From Nitrospirota bacterium (GTDB lineage Bacteria; Nitrospirota; Nitrospiria; SBBL01; JAADHI01), in NCBI GenBank assembly GCA_029261155.1, contig JAJDBW010000061.1:1-64000 (forward strand): a stretch of DNA of 64,000 nt. Reading direction: 5' to 3'. The notes under the pieces are model-generated. The model searched no databases. It was not told the DNA's origin and saw only the letters and a list, made by a program, of their open reading frames with translations. The position numbers and the translations under genes are program-made. This document shows positions 23,243-34,376 of the stretch, one piece after another (position 1 is the first letter of the stretch; each line of letters starts with the position of its first letter).

Positions 23243-25111
23243 ATGAGAACAATGGCTGCGATAAAGTCACTTCTTCTCGGGTTTGCCATAACGCTATTTT
23301 TGATGGCTGCTGTTTCCAAAGCAGAAACCGTGGAAGAAAATACGAACGCACACCCTGAAGAAACTACCGAACCGTTCACATTGGAAAATAAAAAGTCTTC
23401 AGAGACAATCGCACTTTCTCCTTTTGTATCGGCCGTGGAGTCCGATACATTCGATCAATTCATTCTTGAACTTGGTATCGAGCGTTCAGATCGGGCGGCA
23501 AGCTACTTCCTCTTTAAAGCTGAAGATGCCCTTAACCAAGGCCGGGGAGCAGAGGCTATTCGCTTGGGGGAACTGGCGAAAAAAGTATCTCCTTTCTCGC
23601 CTTTACCCTATTTTTTCTTAGCCGATGCCTATTGGCAACTTAACCCTTTTAGTCCTTTAAGCCCCATTCTTCACGATTTACGAGGTGTCATTCTTACGTT
23701 ACAGGATTTCTCCCTGCTCTTCACGCTGATCAGCCCTTACCTATTCTTCTTTCTTCTTTCAATCATTCTCACTTTGGTTACCTTCATGCTCTATTCGCTC
23801 GTTTCATATACATCCATTTGGATCCATGAAATATCGGAAAGTTCGAATGGCATTCTGCATCCCATTGCTGCGACCTTCTTATTCTTCTTAATCTTATTGA
23901 CACCACTCTTACTCGGTCTACCCATGTTGTGGTTCTTTCTTTTCACTTTTATTATATTTTGGCGATTTTACAGCCGCGGCGAAAAAGGAATTATTTTCAC
24001 TTTTCTTTTGGGCCTCGGCAGTGCCGCCTGGCTCCTTCCAATGATTGTCACCTTGTTTACGGTCAAAGGGTCCTTCCAATTTGATGAAATCTCCCGAAAT
24101 GCACGGGCCGAATATCCTTGGGTTTCTCCCATTGCAAATACAGATAATCCCAGTTGGGAAGATGCATTCATTCAGGCCTCCTTCAATATGACACGGGGAG
24201 AATACCAGGATGCCGAAAAGGCTTATAAAACAGCCCTTGAACAAAACCCAAATTCCCCAAAAATCTTAAATAATCTAGGCAATATTGCCTTTTACCTAAA
24301 GGATTACAATAAGGCAATCGACTATTACCAAGGCGCCATCTCAGCAGCACCAGAACTGATGTCCGCCCATTATAATTTAAGCCAAACCTATCGTGAGATG
24401 CTTTTGTTCGGAGAAGGGGAGGCGGCCTACGCGAAAGCCAAGAAGATCAGCGAAAAAACCGTCGAAGTGTATTCTATGAAGTCCGCCCGATTCTCAAAAT
24501 ACCCGGTGATCGAAGAGCGCTTGTCTTCAGCAAACCTGATAAAACTGATCTTTGCCGAAAATAAAGAAACCGTCCATTTAAGTGAACAGCTTTGGCAGAG
24601 CTGGGTCGGGGAGATCCCACTGAGTTTGTCGCCTTTGATTGCTTTATTGTTTGTGATTCTCTTGGGTGTCTCAAGTTATTGTTTAGGGCTTATTTTTACG
24701 GCGAAGCCTTGTTCATTTTGTAAACGTGCCGTTTGTATCAAGTGTGTCAAACGGCTCTTTAGCTATCAGGTGTGTGATCGATGCCAAATGGAATACAAGT
24801 TCATTCAAACAAAGGCCGACTTTAAAATTATCGAAGACGCGGTCAGAAAAGTGCCGTCAAAACTTTATCCGTTTTTTTTACTCCCAGGTGGGGGACATCT
24901 CGCAACAAGAAATACAACGCTCGCCTTTTTCTTTCTCGTGCCCTTTTATCTGATCGTCGCTTCCGTCTTTGAATCGGGTGTGGTCATTCCGCCTACTGAA
25001 TGGTATTTACATCGTTCTGGCTCGTTTATACAGCTTATTCTTCTTGTCGCACTTTTCTTTTTTGCAGGCTATCATTTGTTTCAAATGAGGAAAAGGCGGA
25101 TATGGCTTTAA
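23243..25111 (+). CDS. TPR-containing membrane protein with zinc-finger-like Cys cluster
   Basis: TPR units (GEYQDAEKAYKTALEQNPNSPKILNNLGNIAFYLKDYNKAIDYYQGAISAAPELMSAHYNLSQTYRE), several TM segments, CSFCKRAVCIKCVKRLFSYQVCDRC. Confidence 0.7.
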   Translation: MRTMAAIKSLLLGFAITLFLMAAVSKAETVEENTNAHPEETTEPFTLENKKSSETIALSPFVSAVESDTFDQFILELGIERSDRAASYFLFKAEDALNQGRGAEAIRLGELAKKVSPFSPLPYFFLADAYWQLNPFSPLSPILHDLRGVILTLQDFSLLFTLISPYLFFFLLSIILTLVTFMLYSLVSYTSIWIHEISESSNGILHPIAATFLFFLILLTPLLLGLPMLWFFLFTFIIFWRFYSRGEKGIIFTFLLGLGSAAWLLPMIVTLFTVKGSFQFDEISRNARAEYPWVSPIANTDNPSWEDAFIQASFNMTRGEYQDAEKAYKTALEQNPNSPKILNNLGNIAFYLKDYNKAIDYYQGAISAAPELMSAHYNLSQTYREMLLFGEGEAAYAKAKKISEKTVEVYSMKSARFSKYPVIEERLSSANLIKLIFAENKETVHLSEQLWQSWVGEIPLSLSPLIALLFVILLGVSSYCLGLIFTAKPCSFCKRAVCIKCVKRLFSYQVCDRCQMEYKFIQTKADFKIIEDAVRKVPSKLYPFFLLPGGGHLATRNTTLAFFFLVPFYLIVASVFESGVVIPPTEWYLHRSGSFIQLILLVALFFFAGYHLFQMRKRRIWL

Positions 25112-26265
25112 AAGGATCGATAAAAGAGTTTGCGCTCACCGAAATCTTTCAACTGATCTTTCATCAAAATAAAGAAGGACTCCTGACCTTAACGCGCGAA
25201 GATACCAAAGTTTCCGTGCTATTTAAGGAGGGAAAAATCATTCGTGCTTACGAAGGCGAATTCCAAGAGGTTTTCGGCCAGAACTTAATTCGGGCGGGAT
25301 TACTTTCGAACGATCAACTCGGCATCGCCCGATATCGCCTTCAAAATCAAAAGACAACTTTGGATGCATTGCTTGCCGAATTAAAGTTTCTTTCCGAATC
25401 CGAACTGATGCGGCTAACGCGGCTTTTTACCGAAGAAACTTTATATCTTCTTTTTAATTGGGAAAAAGGCGACTATGAATTTCAACAAAAGACCATTAAC
25501 TACAATGCCAACCTGGTCTCGCCCTTAGAAACGCAATTCCTTTTAATGGAGGCCGTGCGTCAAATTGACGAATGGCCGGCATTACTAAAGAAAATTCCCT
25601 CTAGAGAAATGGTCTTCGAGAAAATACCGGAGCTCGAGGATCTCCGTTCGGAATCGGACGACGCCGGTAAGCTTGAGGATGATGATCCTTTCGGATCGAT
25701 TGAGGGTTTAGAAGAAGAGGGTGAAAATGAAGAAGAAAGCGATACGACATGGCTTCTCCAGAACTTGGATGGACAACAAAATGTTCAGCAGGTCATTGAC
25801 CGGGCGCAAATGGGCGCCTTTGCGGTGCATCAAGGCATTGTCGAACTTCTAAAAGAAAAAAAGGTTCAAGAAATAAAGGGTCCTGAAGTCCCCAAGGAAA
25901 GCAGCAATCCTCTGCTGAAAAAAGAAACAGTGTTCAAATGGGTTGCGGGGACTGTCGTTCTTTGCATCGCAATCTTCCTTTTTATTGCATCCTATCCTTC
26001 CATTCGACTGACAACCCTCATGTCTCTCACACCCCTTGAAGAATTTAAGGAGCTGTCCATTAAAAACGAGCGTTACTTTATTCGATTCGCCCTAGATCTT
26101 TATCATTTGAAGCATAATCGATATCCTGATACACTACATGCCTTGGTCGAAGAGGGCTACTTAGGACCCAATACTGGGATAAAACCACATTTCAAGAATT
26201 GGTCTTATCAGCCTTCGCCAGTAGGCGATGACAGCTTCCTACTCAATTCAATAAACCCACAATAG
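25102..26265 (+). CDS. DUF4388 protein with C-terminal TM and pseudopilin-like segment
   Basis: MALKGSIKEFALTEIFQLIFHQNKEGLLTL (DUF4388) ... TM ... FALDLYHLKHNRYPDTLHALVEEGYL; start ATG 25102 overlaps upstream stop. Confidence 0.75.
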   Translation: MALKGSIKEFALTEIFQLIFHQNKEGLLTLTREDTKVSVLFKEGKIIRAYEGEFQEVFGQNLIRAGLLSNDQLGIARYRLQNQKTTLDALLAELKFLSESELMRLTRLFTEETLYLLFNWEKGDYEFQQKTINYNANLVSPLETQFLLMEAVRQIDEWPALLKKIPSREMVFEKIPELEDLRSESDDAGKLEDDDPFGSIEGLEEEGENEEESDTTWLLQNLDGQQNVQQVIDRAQMGAFAVHQGIVELLKEKKVQEIKGPEVPKESSNPLLKKETVFKWVAGTVVLCIAIFLFIASYPSIRLTTLMSLTPLEEFKELSIKNERYFIRFALDLYHLKHNRYPDTLHALVEEGYLGPNTGIKPHFKNWSYQPSPVGDDSFLLNSINPQ

Positions 26266-26295
26266 TTTACATAATATACATTATCAGACATTAAT

Positions 26296-26859
26296 ATGAT
26301 TAAACGCTTGGAGCAATTTCGGCGGAATTCCATACTGGCCTTTATTGGGTTTCAGGAGGCCTTGATTGCTATCGCCGACCACGCCAACCAACATGTCCAG
26401 AAAGTGAAGATAAATCTACAAGCTGAGGCGCTAGAAAATCAGATAAGAAAAGATCAGGTCAAACTGGGTGAGGCCATTTATCAACGGCAAGAACTTGATT
26501 TCGAAGACTTATTTAAATCAAAAGGCGTCGAAGAATTAGTCCTAAATATAGAAATGTCCAAGAAACAACTGGATGCATTGGAGGGCATTATATCGCCCTA
26601 TGAGGCATTACATGATTTTGAGCGCCTACTGATTCGCTCCGACTTCATCATCCAACATGTCATCATCTTGGACGGATTCCACGGCATCGGTAAAACGATT
26701 CAAGAATTGAATCTCCCAACCCAAATGCTGATCTTTTTTATTAAAAAGAGCGATCAAATTGAAATCGCGGACGGCAAGGTCATCATCGAAACAAAAGATG
26801 AAATCACTTTTCTTTGCTCAAAAGAAAATACAAATAAATACATTGAGTTATGGAAGTAA
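26296..26859 (+). CDS. Hypothetical protein
   Basis: Co-directional ORF after DUF4388 gene; no recognised domain. Confidence 0.5.
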   Translation: MIKRLEQFRRNSILAFIGFQEALIAIADHANQHVQKVKINLQAEALENQIRKDQVKLGEAIYQRQELDFEDLFKSKGVEELVLNIEMSKKQLDALEGIISPYEALHDFERLLIRSDFIIQHVIILDGFHGIGKTIQELNLPTQMLIFFIKKSDQIEIADGKVIIETKDEITFLCSKENTNKYIELWK

Positions 26860-26866
26860 CTTAAAG

Positions 26867-27130
26867 CTAAGCTTCTTTATTTTCAGCCTCCTTGATCTCC
26901 ATATGCATTTCTTCTTCTGAAAGAATCTTCTTTTTTAGCAACAAGCCAACCACCGCATCCAATTTCTTTTCGAATCGTTCAAGATCTTCTTCTAAATGCC
27001 TTACATCCGTTTTTTTGGGTGCTTTTTTTTCTTCCACCATGCGCTCTTCCTCGGGCCTCACTTTGGAAGCAAGCTTCGCAACAATGATAATAGCGACGAT
27101 TCCTCCTAAAAATAAGAATAATATACCCAT
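26867..27130 (-). CDS. Small single-TM coiled-coil protein
   Basis: N-terminal TM (GILFLFLGGIVAIIIVAKLA) followed by charged helical segment. Confidence 0.5.
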   Translation of the reverse strand: MGILFLFLGGIVAIIIVAKLASKVRPEEERMVEEKKAPKKTDVRHLEEDLERFEKKLDAVVGLLLKKKILSEEEMHMEIKEAENKEA

Positions 27131-27165
27131 AATTTAAATTAAGCCGTTTAAGGCATTTAATTTAT

Positions 27166-28011
27166 TCAAAGGAGAACCTTATCTAATAGCTTCAATTTCA
27201 ATAATTGTTCCGCACTATCATAAGGCGAAAAGATCTCCAGATGCCCAGAACTATTAATAATCAGGTTTCCCTCTCCCTTGTTACCCTCAGAATATGAAGA
27301 CTTGAGTCCGGAAATTTCAGCTTTATCCTGAATAGTCACTTTTAAATGATCGCGTTTGGCTTGCAAAGACGGTGTCATTAAATTCGTAATGGCATTGCCA
27401 TATGTGTCGAAGTAGACGATCCTTCCTCTAAGCCTTCCTCCGGTATTTCGATAAAACAGGTCTCCCAATATCTTCGCGCCTTTCATTTCACGCCCCAATT
27501 CCGAGGGTAATTTCCCATTGGCCAAGGCAGCCGCCAGTGGAGCAAAATGATCTCTTCCGGCAAAGGTCGGACTCTTTTTCGAAAGCAAAAGCCCATCGTC
27601 GACGACTTCATAAACGCGACATTTTTTATCCTTGAGGAGGTATGTAAAAACGCCATTGTCCGGTCCCACGAAATAATGGTCCCGATAGTTCAACAAGAGC
27701 ACCTTTCGATTTGTGCCGACGCCGGGATCGATAACAACAAGGTGGACTGTGCCTCTGGGAAAATAGTTGAAGCTTTCCTTTAGGATAAAAGCGCCGCTAA
27801 CGATATCGTGTCGGTCGATTTGGTGCGTGACATCCACAATCTGAGCGCCGGGTGCTTTTTGGAGCAACACGCCTTTTAAGGATGCGACAAAATAATCCTT
27901 CAGTCCAAAATCGCTCGTCAGTGTAATGATAGACGCGCCAGGACTAGGCTTCTCCCTTCCTGCAGATTGTAAGGACTGTTTAACGTTTAAAACTGATTTT
28001 GAGGACTTCAT
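27166..28011 (-). CDS. SAM hydroxide adenosyltransferase family (DUF62)
   Basis: [52 protein letters not shown]. Confidence 0.9.
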   Translation of the reverse strand: MKSSKSVLNVKQSLQSAGREKPSPGASIITLTSDFGLKDYFVASLKGVLLQKAPGAQIVDVTHQIDRHDIVSGAFILKESFNYFPRGTVHLVVIDPGVGTNRKVLLLNYRDHYFVGPDNGVFTYLLKDKKCRVYEVVDDGLLLSKKSPTFAGRDHFAPLAAALANGKLPSELGREMKGAKILGDLFYRNTGGRLRGRIVYFDTYGNAITNLMTPSLQAKRDHLKVTIQDKAEISGLKSSYSEGNKGEGNLIINSSGHLEIFSPYDSAEQLLKLKLLDKVLL

Positions 28012-28453
28012 ATTCGACGGTCTTGTTCGGCGCTTTCACTTCGACAAAGTCACCCACCTGACGGCTAATGAGTGATCTCGCTACGGGCGAGTGAACGGAT
28101 ATGGTTCCGTTTTTCAAATCCGCCTCGTCTTGGCCGACAATCGTATAGACTTTCTTTTCGTCACTTTCGATGTCGAGCAATTCGACCGTCACGCCGAACA
28201 CCACTTTCTCTGCGGAGAGGTTCGATGTATCGATCACCTGTGCGTCGACCAGCTTTGATCCGATTTCCCGAATCCGGCCCTCGATAAAACCTTGCCGTTC
28301 TTTTGCTGCGTGATATTCCGCATTTTCGGAAAGATCGCCATGGGCCCGCGCTTCGGCAATGTCGGCGATATTTTTGGGCCGCTCTATTTTCTTCAGCCGG
28401 TCGAGTTCGTCTTTAAGTTGCGCATGACCTTTCGGTGTCATGGGTATTTTCAA
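27980..28453 (-). CDS. greA: Transcription elongation factor GreA
   Basis: [48 protein letters not shown]. Confidence 0.96.
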   Translation of the reverse strand: MKIPMTPKGHAQLKDELDRLKKIERPKNIADIAEARAHGDLSENAEYHAAKERQGFIEGRIREIGSKLVDAQVIDTSNLSAEKVVFGVTVELLDIESDEKKVYTIVGQDEADLKNGTISVHSPVARSLISRQVGDFVEVKAPNKTVEYEVLKISFKR

Positions 28454-28466
28454 AATGACCTCCAGA

Positions 28467-31400
28467 CTAATGTTGGTGATAAACTTGCAGCGGCCTGACC
28501 CTCAATTTATTCTTTAAAAGTGCTTCAATACCATGGATCGCCGCCTTTGCACCCGCAATTGTTGTAAAGTAAGGGGTCCCGTCTTGTAACACCCGTTTTC
28601 GAATCACTTGAGAATCTTCTTTCGACCGCTTATCCCCCACCGTATTAACGACCAAGTGCACCTGATGGTTCTTTAAACGATCGAGAATATTCGGGCTCCC
28701 CTCTTGCACTTTTTTTAGACCTTCGACCTTCAATTCGAATCGATTGAGATAATCCGCAGTGCCCTTCGTCGCGATCAGTTGAAAGCCTAAGGCGTTTAGT
28801 TTTTGAGCAATCGGGGTCACCGCCGCCTTGTCCCCGTCTTTCACGCTAATAAAAACCGTACCGCTTGTCGGAAGCGGATTGTCCGCCGCAGTCTCCGCCT
28901 TGGCAAAGGCATTACCGAAATCCTGATCAATCCCCATCACCTCCCCGGTCGATTTCATCTCCGGACCCAGAATCGCATCGGTTTTAAAGCGTTTAAATGG
29001 AAACACGGCCTCCTTCACCGCAACGTGATGAAGCGTTTTTTTCATTATCCCTTGTTCCTTTAAACGGATGCCCATAATCACTTTCATGGCGATTTTTGCA
29101 AGGGCCTGTCCGATGGTTTTACTTACAAAGGGCACCGTCCGTGAACCGCGAGGATTCACTTCCAAGATATAAACCTCCCCGTCCTTCACCGCGAATTGTA
29201 TATTGATCAAGCCAATGACTTTCAGTTCTTTCGCGATGACGGTGGTTTGATCGGCGATAATTTTGAGAACCGAGGGTCCAATTGAAAAAGGCGGCAGGGA
29301 ACAGGCCGAATCGCCCGAATGCACCCCCGCCTGCTCAATATGCTCCATGATGCCACCGACAAAAACATCCTCGCCGTCACAAACCGCATCGACGTCAATT
29401 TCGATGGCGTCCTCTATATAATCGTCCACCAAGACCGGGTGTTCGGGAGAAATAGTAACAGCATGAACCATATAGTCCCTGAGGCTTTGTGGATCGTAGA
29501 TAATCTCCATTGCACGACCGCCGAGCACGTAAGAGGGGCGAACAATCACAGGATAACCGATCTCCCCCGCCGTCTTTTCGGCTTCTTCAATCGAGCGTGC
29601 AAAGCCGTTTGTCGGCTGTTTCAATCCCACCTTGTCGAGTAGTTTTTTAAAACGCTCCCGGTCTTCCGCGCGGTCAATCGCATCCGGTGAGGTCCCCAAT
29701 ATTTGCACGCCGGCCTTCTGCAGTGGAACGGCTAACTTCAGTGGCGTTTGTCCGCCGAACTGCACAACCACACCCAGGGGCTTTTCCACTTCGACAATGT
29801 GCATCACATCTTCCAGGGTCAAGGGTTCGAAATAGAGCCGGTCCGAGCTGTCGTAATCCGTGCTTACCGTTTCGGGGTTACAATTCACCATAATGCTTTC
29901 GTAACCCATTTCGCTTAAGGCCAGCACCGCATGCACGCAACAATAATCGAATTCAATTCCCTGCCCAATTCGATTCGGCCCGCTCCCCAAAATGATCACC
30001 TTCTTTCGGTCACTGGGTGCCGCTTCGCATTCCTGTTCGTAAGTGGAATAGAGATAGGGCGTGTGGGCCTCGAATTCGGCGCCGCAGGTATCGACCCGCT
30101 TGTAGACCGGCACAATCCCCTCCCGCTTTCGCCACGCTGTGATCTCCGATTCGGGCCGATGCGTAATACGGCCAATTTGGCGGTCCGAATAGCCCGATGC
30201 CTTTGCGCGGCGGAGTAGCACGGCATCTTGATCCAAGCCCACCAAGTCCGCTTCGATTTGAACGATCTGTTGTAGTTGATTCAAAAACCAGGGGTCGATC
30301 TTCGTCAGGCCATACAATTCATCAATCGATACCCCAAGGCGGATGGCGTCGGTGATTTGCGAAATTTGATTAAAGGTTGGCCGCGAGAGCATCTTTTTCA
30401 GGGCCTCGACGCCGAGGTTTTTTTGAAAACTCGGTTCCATGCCTTCTCGGTTAACTTCCAGCGAGCGCAGGGCCTTTAAAAATGCCTCGCGGAAGTTGCG
30501 GCCAATGGCCATGACCTCTCCGACCGACTTCATTTGTAGGCTCAAGGTTCGATCCACATCGGGAAATTTTTCAAAGGCAAAGCGCGGTATCTTTACAACC
30601 ACGTAGTCGATCGTGGGCTCAAAGGAAGCCGGTGTGACGGCGGTGATGTCGTTTCTGATTTCGTCGAGCGTCAGGCCGACGGCCAATTTCGCGGCGATCT
30701 TAGCAATGGGAAAACCCGTGGCCTTCGAGGCCAAGGCGGAACTGCGAGACACGCGCGGATTCATCTCGATCACGCGCATCTCGGCGTTGGCGGGGTTCAA
30801 AGCGAATTGGATATTCGAGCCGCCGGTATCGACTCCCACGCCCCGGATGATCTTAATCGCCGCGTCCCGCATCCGCTGATATTCCTTGTCCGTCAGCGTT
30901 TGCACCGGCGCTACCGTGATGGAATCGCCCGTGTGCACGCCCATGGGGTCCAGGTTTTCGATGGAGCAGACGATCACGACGTTGTCGTTCTTATCGCGCA
31001 TCACCTCCAGTTCGAATTCCTTCCAGCCGATGGCCGATTCTTCAATTAAAACCTCATGCATCGGACTACTTGCAAGTCCCGCTTCGACGGCGCGCTCGAA
31101 ATTTTCCATGTCATAGGCAATGTCGCCCCCAAGGCCTCCCATCGTAAAAGAAGGACGTATGATAGAAGGGAAACCCGTCTGCCTTACAAGTGCTTTCGCT
31201 GCTTCTAGGGTACTCGCAATGCCGCTTTGAATAAACGCCAGGCCCGCATCGCTGATCACCTTTTTAAAGGCCTCTCTGTCTTCTGCTTTTTTGATCGAGT
31301 CGTAATTCGCGCCAATCAATTCCACCTGGTAGCGTTTAAGAATGCCCGCATCGTACAAAGCCACCGCCATATTTAGAGCGGTTTGTCCGCCCATTGTCGG

Positions 31401-31661
31401 CAGCAGGGCTTGGGGTCGTTCCTCCTCAATAATCGCATTGAGCACCTCAAGCGTAATGGGTTCCACATAGGTGCGGTCCGCCACGTCCGGATCGGTCATA
31501 ATCGTCGCGGGATTGCTGTTCACCAGCACCACTTGATAGCCTTCTTCACGAAGGGCCTTGCAGGCCTGGGTGCCAGAATAATCGAACTCGCAGGCCTGCC
31601 CGATGACGATGGGCCCCGCGCCGATGATTAAGATTTTTTGTATGTCAGTCCGTTTTGGCAA
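28467..31661 (-). CDS. carB: Carbamoyl-phosphate synthase large subunit
   Basis: 1064 aa, duplicated ATP-grasp halves, [22 protein letters not shown]. Confidence 0.97.
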   Translation of the reverse strand: MPKRTDIQKILIIGAGPIVIGQACEFDYSGTQACKALREEGYQVVLVNSNPATIMTDPDVADRTYVEPITLEVLNAIIEEERPQALLPTMGGQTALNMAVALYDAGILKRYQVELIGANYDSIKKAEDREAFKKVISDAGLAFIQSGIASTLEAAKALVRQTGFPSIIRPSFTMGGLGGDIAYDMENFERAVEAGLASSPMHEVLIEESAIGWKEFELEVMRDKNDNVVIVCSIENLDPMGVHTGDSITVAPVQTLTDKEYQRMRDAAIKIIRGVGVDTGGSNIQFALNPANAEMRVIEMNPRVSRSSALASKATGFPIAKIAAKLAVGLTLDEIRNDITAVTPASFEPTIDYVVVKIPRFAFEKFPDVDRTLSLQMKSVGEVMAIGRNFREAFLKALRSLEVNREGMEPSFQKNLGVEALKKMLSRPTFNQISQITDAIRLGVSIDELYGLTKIDPWFLNQLQQIVQIEADLVGLDQDAVLLRRAKASGYSDRQIGRITHRPESEITAWRKREGIVPVYKRVDTCGAEFEAHTPYLYSTYEQECEAAPSDRKKVIILGSGPNRIGQGIEFDYCCVHAVLALSEMGYESIMVNCNPETVSTDYDSSDRLYFEPLTLEDVMHIVEVEKPLGVVVQFGGQTPLKLAVPLQKAGVQILGTSPDAIDRAEDRERFKKLLDKVGLKQPTNGFARSIEEAEKTAGEIGYPVIVRPSYVLGGRAMEIIYDPQSLRDYMVHAVTISPEHPVLVDDYIEDAIEIDVDAVCDGEDVFVGGIMEHIEQAGVHSGDSACSLPPFSIGPSVLKIIADQTTVIAKELKVIGLINIQFAVKDGEVYILEVNPRGSRTVPFVSKTIGQALAKIAMKVIMGIRLKEQGIMKKTLHHVAVKEAVFPFKRFKTDAILGPEMKSTGEVMGIDQDFGNAFAKAETAADNPLPTSGTVFISVKDGDKAAVTPIAQKLNALGFQLIATKGTADYLNRFELKVEGLKKVQEGSPNILDRLKNHQVHLVVNTVGDKRSKEDSQVIRKRVLQDGTPYFTTIAGAKAAIHGIEALLKNKLRVRPLQVYHQH

Positions 31662-31714
31662 GTGCTGTCCTTTAACTAAGCATTCAATTTTTTAAAAAGC
31701 ATAGCCTCGCAACT

Positions 31715-32680
31715 TTAGGGCATCCAAAGGTAGAGAAATTGCGGCGAGGCGCCGCGTAAGAGCTGCCTCGGATCGAGTCCCCAAGCCGCAAAAGGATCGG
31801 CCGGTTTTGCGAAGCTTTGCGAATAGATGTTGTCGCTGTATTCGCCGGGGCTGGAGTATAAAATCACTTTCGCCTCCTCTACGCCCGCCATGATTTTAAC
31901 CCGATCAATGGCCTGATCGAGATAGGCGATTTCGTCGATTAAGCCCCTAGCCTTCGCATCCGATGCCGTATATACCCGCCCGTCCGCCAGTGCCTTAATT
32001 CGGGCCGGGGTGAGTTCGGGCCTTCCCGTTTCGATCACCTTTAAAAACCGCCCATACATATCGTCGATGATGCCTTGCATAATCTCCCGGCCTTCCGGCG
32101 AAAGCGCCTTGGTCGGCGAGCCCAAATCCTTGTTTTCGCCTGACTTGATCGATTCGGCCTTGACCCCGACCTTGTCCATGAGCCCTTCCAAGTTTACATG
32201 CGTCATAATCACGCCGATGCTGCCCACCACAGAGGTCGGATGCGCCAGAACCCGGTCGGCCGCCATCGCAATATAATAAGCGCCCGAGGCCCCCACGTCC
32301 AAAATCGACACCACCACGGGCTTGCCGCTTTGCTTTTTAAATTGGCGAACCTCGTGATAAATCAAATCGGAGGCGGTAATCGTGCCCCCCGGACTGTTCA
32401 CACGCAAGACAATCCCCTTCACCGCCGGGTCCTGCGCCGCGCGCTTTAATTCTTCTTTTACGCGCGACACCATGTCCGGTTTTTCGAAGAAACCAGAATC
32501 CTTTTGTTCCGAGATAAAGCCGGAAATCTCGATCAAGGCGATCTTGAACGCCCCTTCGCCGCCGACCACCTTTTCTTGCAGCGGCTTCGATTCCGGTAAG
32601 AGCGATATGTTGTAGATACAGCCTGTCATGGACACCATCAAGGCCACAAGGAACGCAAAGCTTTTTATCTTATTTCTCAA
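31715..32680 (-). CDS. sppA: Signal peptide peptidase SppA-type serine peptidase
   Basis: VKGIVLRVNSPGGT, VVSILDVGASGAYYIAMAADRVLAHPTSVVGSIGVI; lipobox-like MVSMTGC. Confidence 0.9.
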   Translation of the reverse strand: MRNKIKSFAFLVALMVSMTGCIYNISLLPESKPLQEKVVGGEGAFKIALIEISGFISEQKDSGFFEKPDMVSRVKEELKRAAQDPAVKGIVLRVNSPGGTITASDLIYHEVRQFKKQSGKPVVVSILDVGASGAYYIAMAADRVLAHPTSVVGSIGVIMTHVNLEGLMDKVGVKAESIKSGENKDLGSPTKALSPEGREIMQGIIDDMYGRFLKVIETGRPELTPARIKALADGRVYTASDAKARGLIDEIAYLDQAIDRVKIMAGVEEAKVILYSSPGEYSDNIYSQSFAKPADPFAAWGLDPRQLLRGASPQFLYLWMP

Positions 32681-32852
32681 TTTTTAAATCTCCCCTAAGG
32701 ATATAGACCGGTTCAATCCATACGAAGCAAGACAGGGCCTGTGCCGCCGATAAAGGCTTATTCGAGTTGTTCCAAATCAGCCAAGTCTTGGTGTCTTCCA
32801 ACTGCCTTCTTATTTTTTCTTGCATCTGAATGATTTTAAGCATGGTAAGAGT

Positions 32853-32954
32853 AATCCCCCCTTTGAAAAAGGGGGGCAAGGGGGGATTTAAACAGGTCAA
32901 CAATACAAATAAGGATAAAATCCCCCTCAATCCCCCTTTTTCAAAGGGGGAAGC
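32853..32954. repeat. MITE/REPIN-like element: two ~36-bp inverted arms each containing CCCCCTTTGAAAAAGGGGG
   Basis: Left AATCCCCCCTTTGAAAAAGGGGGGCAAGGGGGGATTT; reverse complement of right GCTTCCCCCTTTGAAAAAGGGGGATTGAGGGGGATTTT; ~28-bp centre. Confidence 0.8.
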
Positions 32955-32976
32955 ATAAGATACCTTTTGCTGAAGA

Positions 32977-33204
32977 TTATTCAGAGCCATCTTGTTTAAC
33001 AACGCGAAAAATTCGCTGCTTGCCTTGCCGATCATGATATTTCCAATTGTTATATTCGTCCCGAATCTCTTCCAGTGCCGCCAGCCGGGCTTCGGGCGAT
33101 TGGCGGGACCAATAGGCGTAGTCGGACTTTAGATCTTCCAGCTTAATCACTCGGATCGCTTTTTTATTTAAAGGCGGCACGGGCTTATTTCCTATTTCGA
33201 ACAC
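32977..33204 (-). CDS. Small hypothetical protein, possibly an orphan toxin-antitoxin partner
   Basis: [37 protein letters not shown] resembles small proteins that often precede nucleotidyltransferase-type genes; overlaps the carA 3' end by about 13 bp. Confidence 0.45.
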   Translation of the reverse strand: MFEIGNKPVPPLNKKAIRVIKLEDLKSDYAYWSRQSPEARLAALEEIRDEYNNWKYHDRQGKQRIFRVVKQDGSE

Positions 33205-34280
33205 GAATCAACAAAATTCTTAAAAAAGAAGGCGGCGTCGTGTGGGCCGGGCGCGGCCTCGGGGTGATATTGAACCGAAGAGGCCTGTAAATTACGGTGG
33301 CGCATGCCCTCGACGGTTTGGTCATTGAGGTTGATGTGCGTGACTTCAATGTCCTTTTCGACGGCGGAGAAGTCGATGGCGAAGCCGTGATTCTGCGCGG
33401 TGATCTGTACTTTTTTTGTCGCCATCTCCATCACCGGTTGATTGCCGCCGTGGTGGCCGAACTTCATCTTAAAACATTTGCCGCCCAAGGCGAGCCCTAA
33501 AATCTGATGTCCCAGACAGATCCCAAAGATCGGTTTTTTTCCGAGGAGTGACTTCACCGCTGCGATTGCATAAGGCAGCGCCTCCGGATCGCCGGGACCG
33601 TTGGAAAGCAGGATGCCATCGGGCGACATTCCCAGCACCACATCGGCGGGGGTCTGTGCGGGCACCACCGACACGCGGCATCCTAATTCAGCCAGGCTAC
33701 GCAGGATGTTTCGTTTAACGCCGAAGTCGTAAACCACCACGTGAAAACGAGTAGTGCTCCCCGTCTCCCCTTTCCATTCGTAAGGCTTGGCGCAGGTGAC
33801 TTGAGTCACCAGATCTTGGCCGACGAGCGAGGGGACTTTTTTAAGCCGTTCTAAAAGCAGGGCTGTGTCCTGCGTTTCGGTGGAGAGAATGCCCTGCATC
33901 GCGCCGTGCACGCGGATTTTGCGCGTGAGGGCACGGGTGTCGATGCCGTCTATTGCGATCACTCCCCGCCGCTTCAAGAGCACATCGAGCGCTTCTTCCG
34001 AGCGCCAGTTGCTGGGAAAGCTGGAGTATTCCTTGACGATGAATCCTTCGAGCCAAATCCGTTCGCTCTCCTCGTCCTCCGCATTCACCCCATAGTTGCC
34101 GATGAGCGGATAGGTCATCGTCACCATCTGGCCCTTGTAAGAAGGATCGGTCAAGACCTCCTGATAACCCGTCATGCTCGTATTGAACACCACCTCCCCG
34201 GCCGCCTCCCCCTCCGCGCCGAAGGACTGGCCGGTAAAGCTTGTGCCGTCTTCTAAGACTAATATCGCTGGTTTATTCAT
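33192..34280 (-). CDS. carA: Carbamoyl-phosphate synthase small subunit
   Basis: [42 protein letters not shown], GATase [17 protein letters not shown]. Confidence 0.97.
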   Translation of the reverse strand: MNKPAILVLEDGTSFTGQSFGAEGEAAGEVVFNTSMTGYQEVLTDPSYKGQMVTMTYPLIGNYGVNAEDEESERIWLEGFIVKEYSSFPSNWRSEEALDVLLKRRGVIAIDGIDTRALTRKIRVHGAMQGILSTETQDTALLLERLKKVPSLVGQDLVTQVTCAKPYEWKGETGSTTRFHVVVYDFGVKRNILRSLAELGCRVSVVPAQTPADVVLGMSPDGILLSNGPGDPEALPYAIAAVKSLLGKKPIFGICLGHQILGLALGGKCFKMKFGHHGGNQPVMEMATKKVQITAQNHGFAIDFSAVEKDIEVTHINLNDQTVEGMRHRNLQASSVQYHPEAAPGPHDAAFFFKNFVDSCSK

Positions 34281-34376
34281 ATCCGTTGAGTTAACCCACG
34301 AGCCGACGGTTCAGCCTAGAATCAAAACGGTCGTTCGCGGTTGGTTGAGCATATGTTTATGTTCGTTGCGACACAA

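Noticed and set aside
32670-33035. 121-aa ORF between sppA and the 75-aa ORF
   Set aside because: Most of it is translation through the inverted repeat element (SPFEKGGLRG, PPLPPFFKGG); unlikely to be a real gene.
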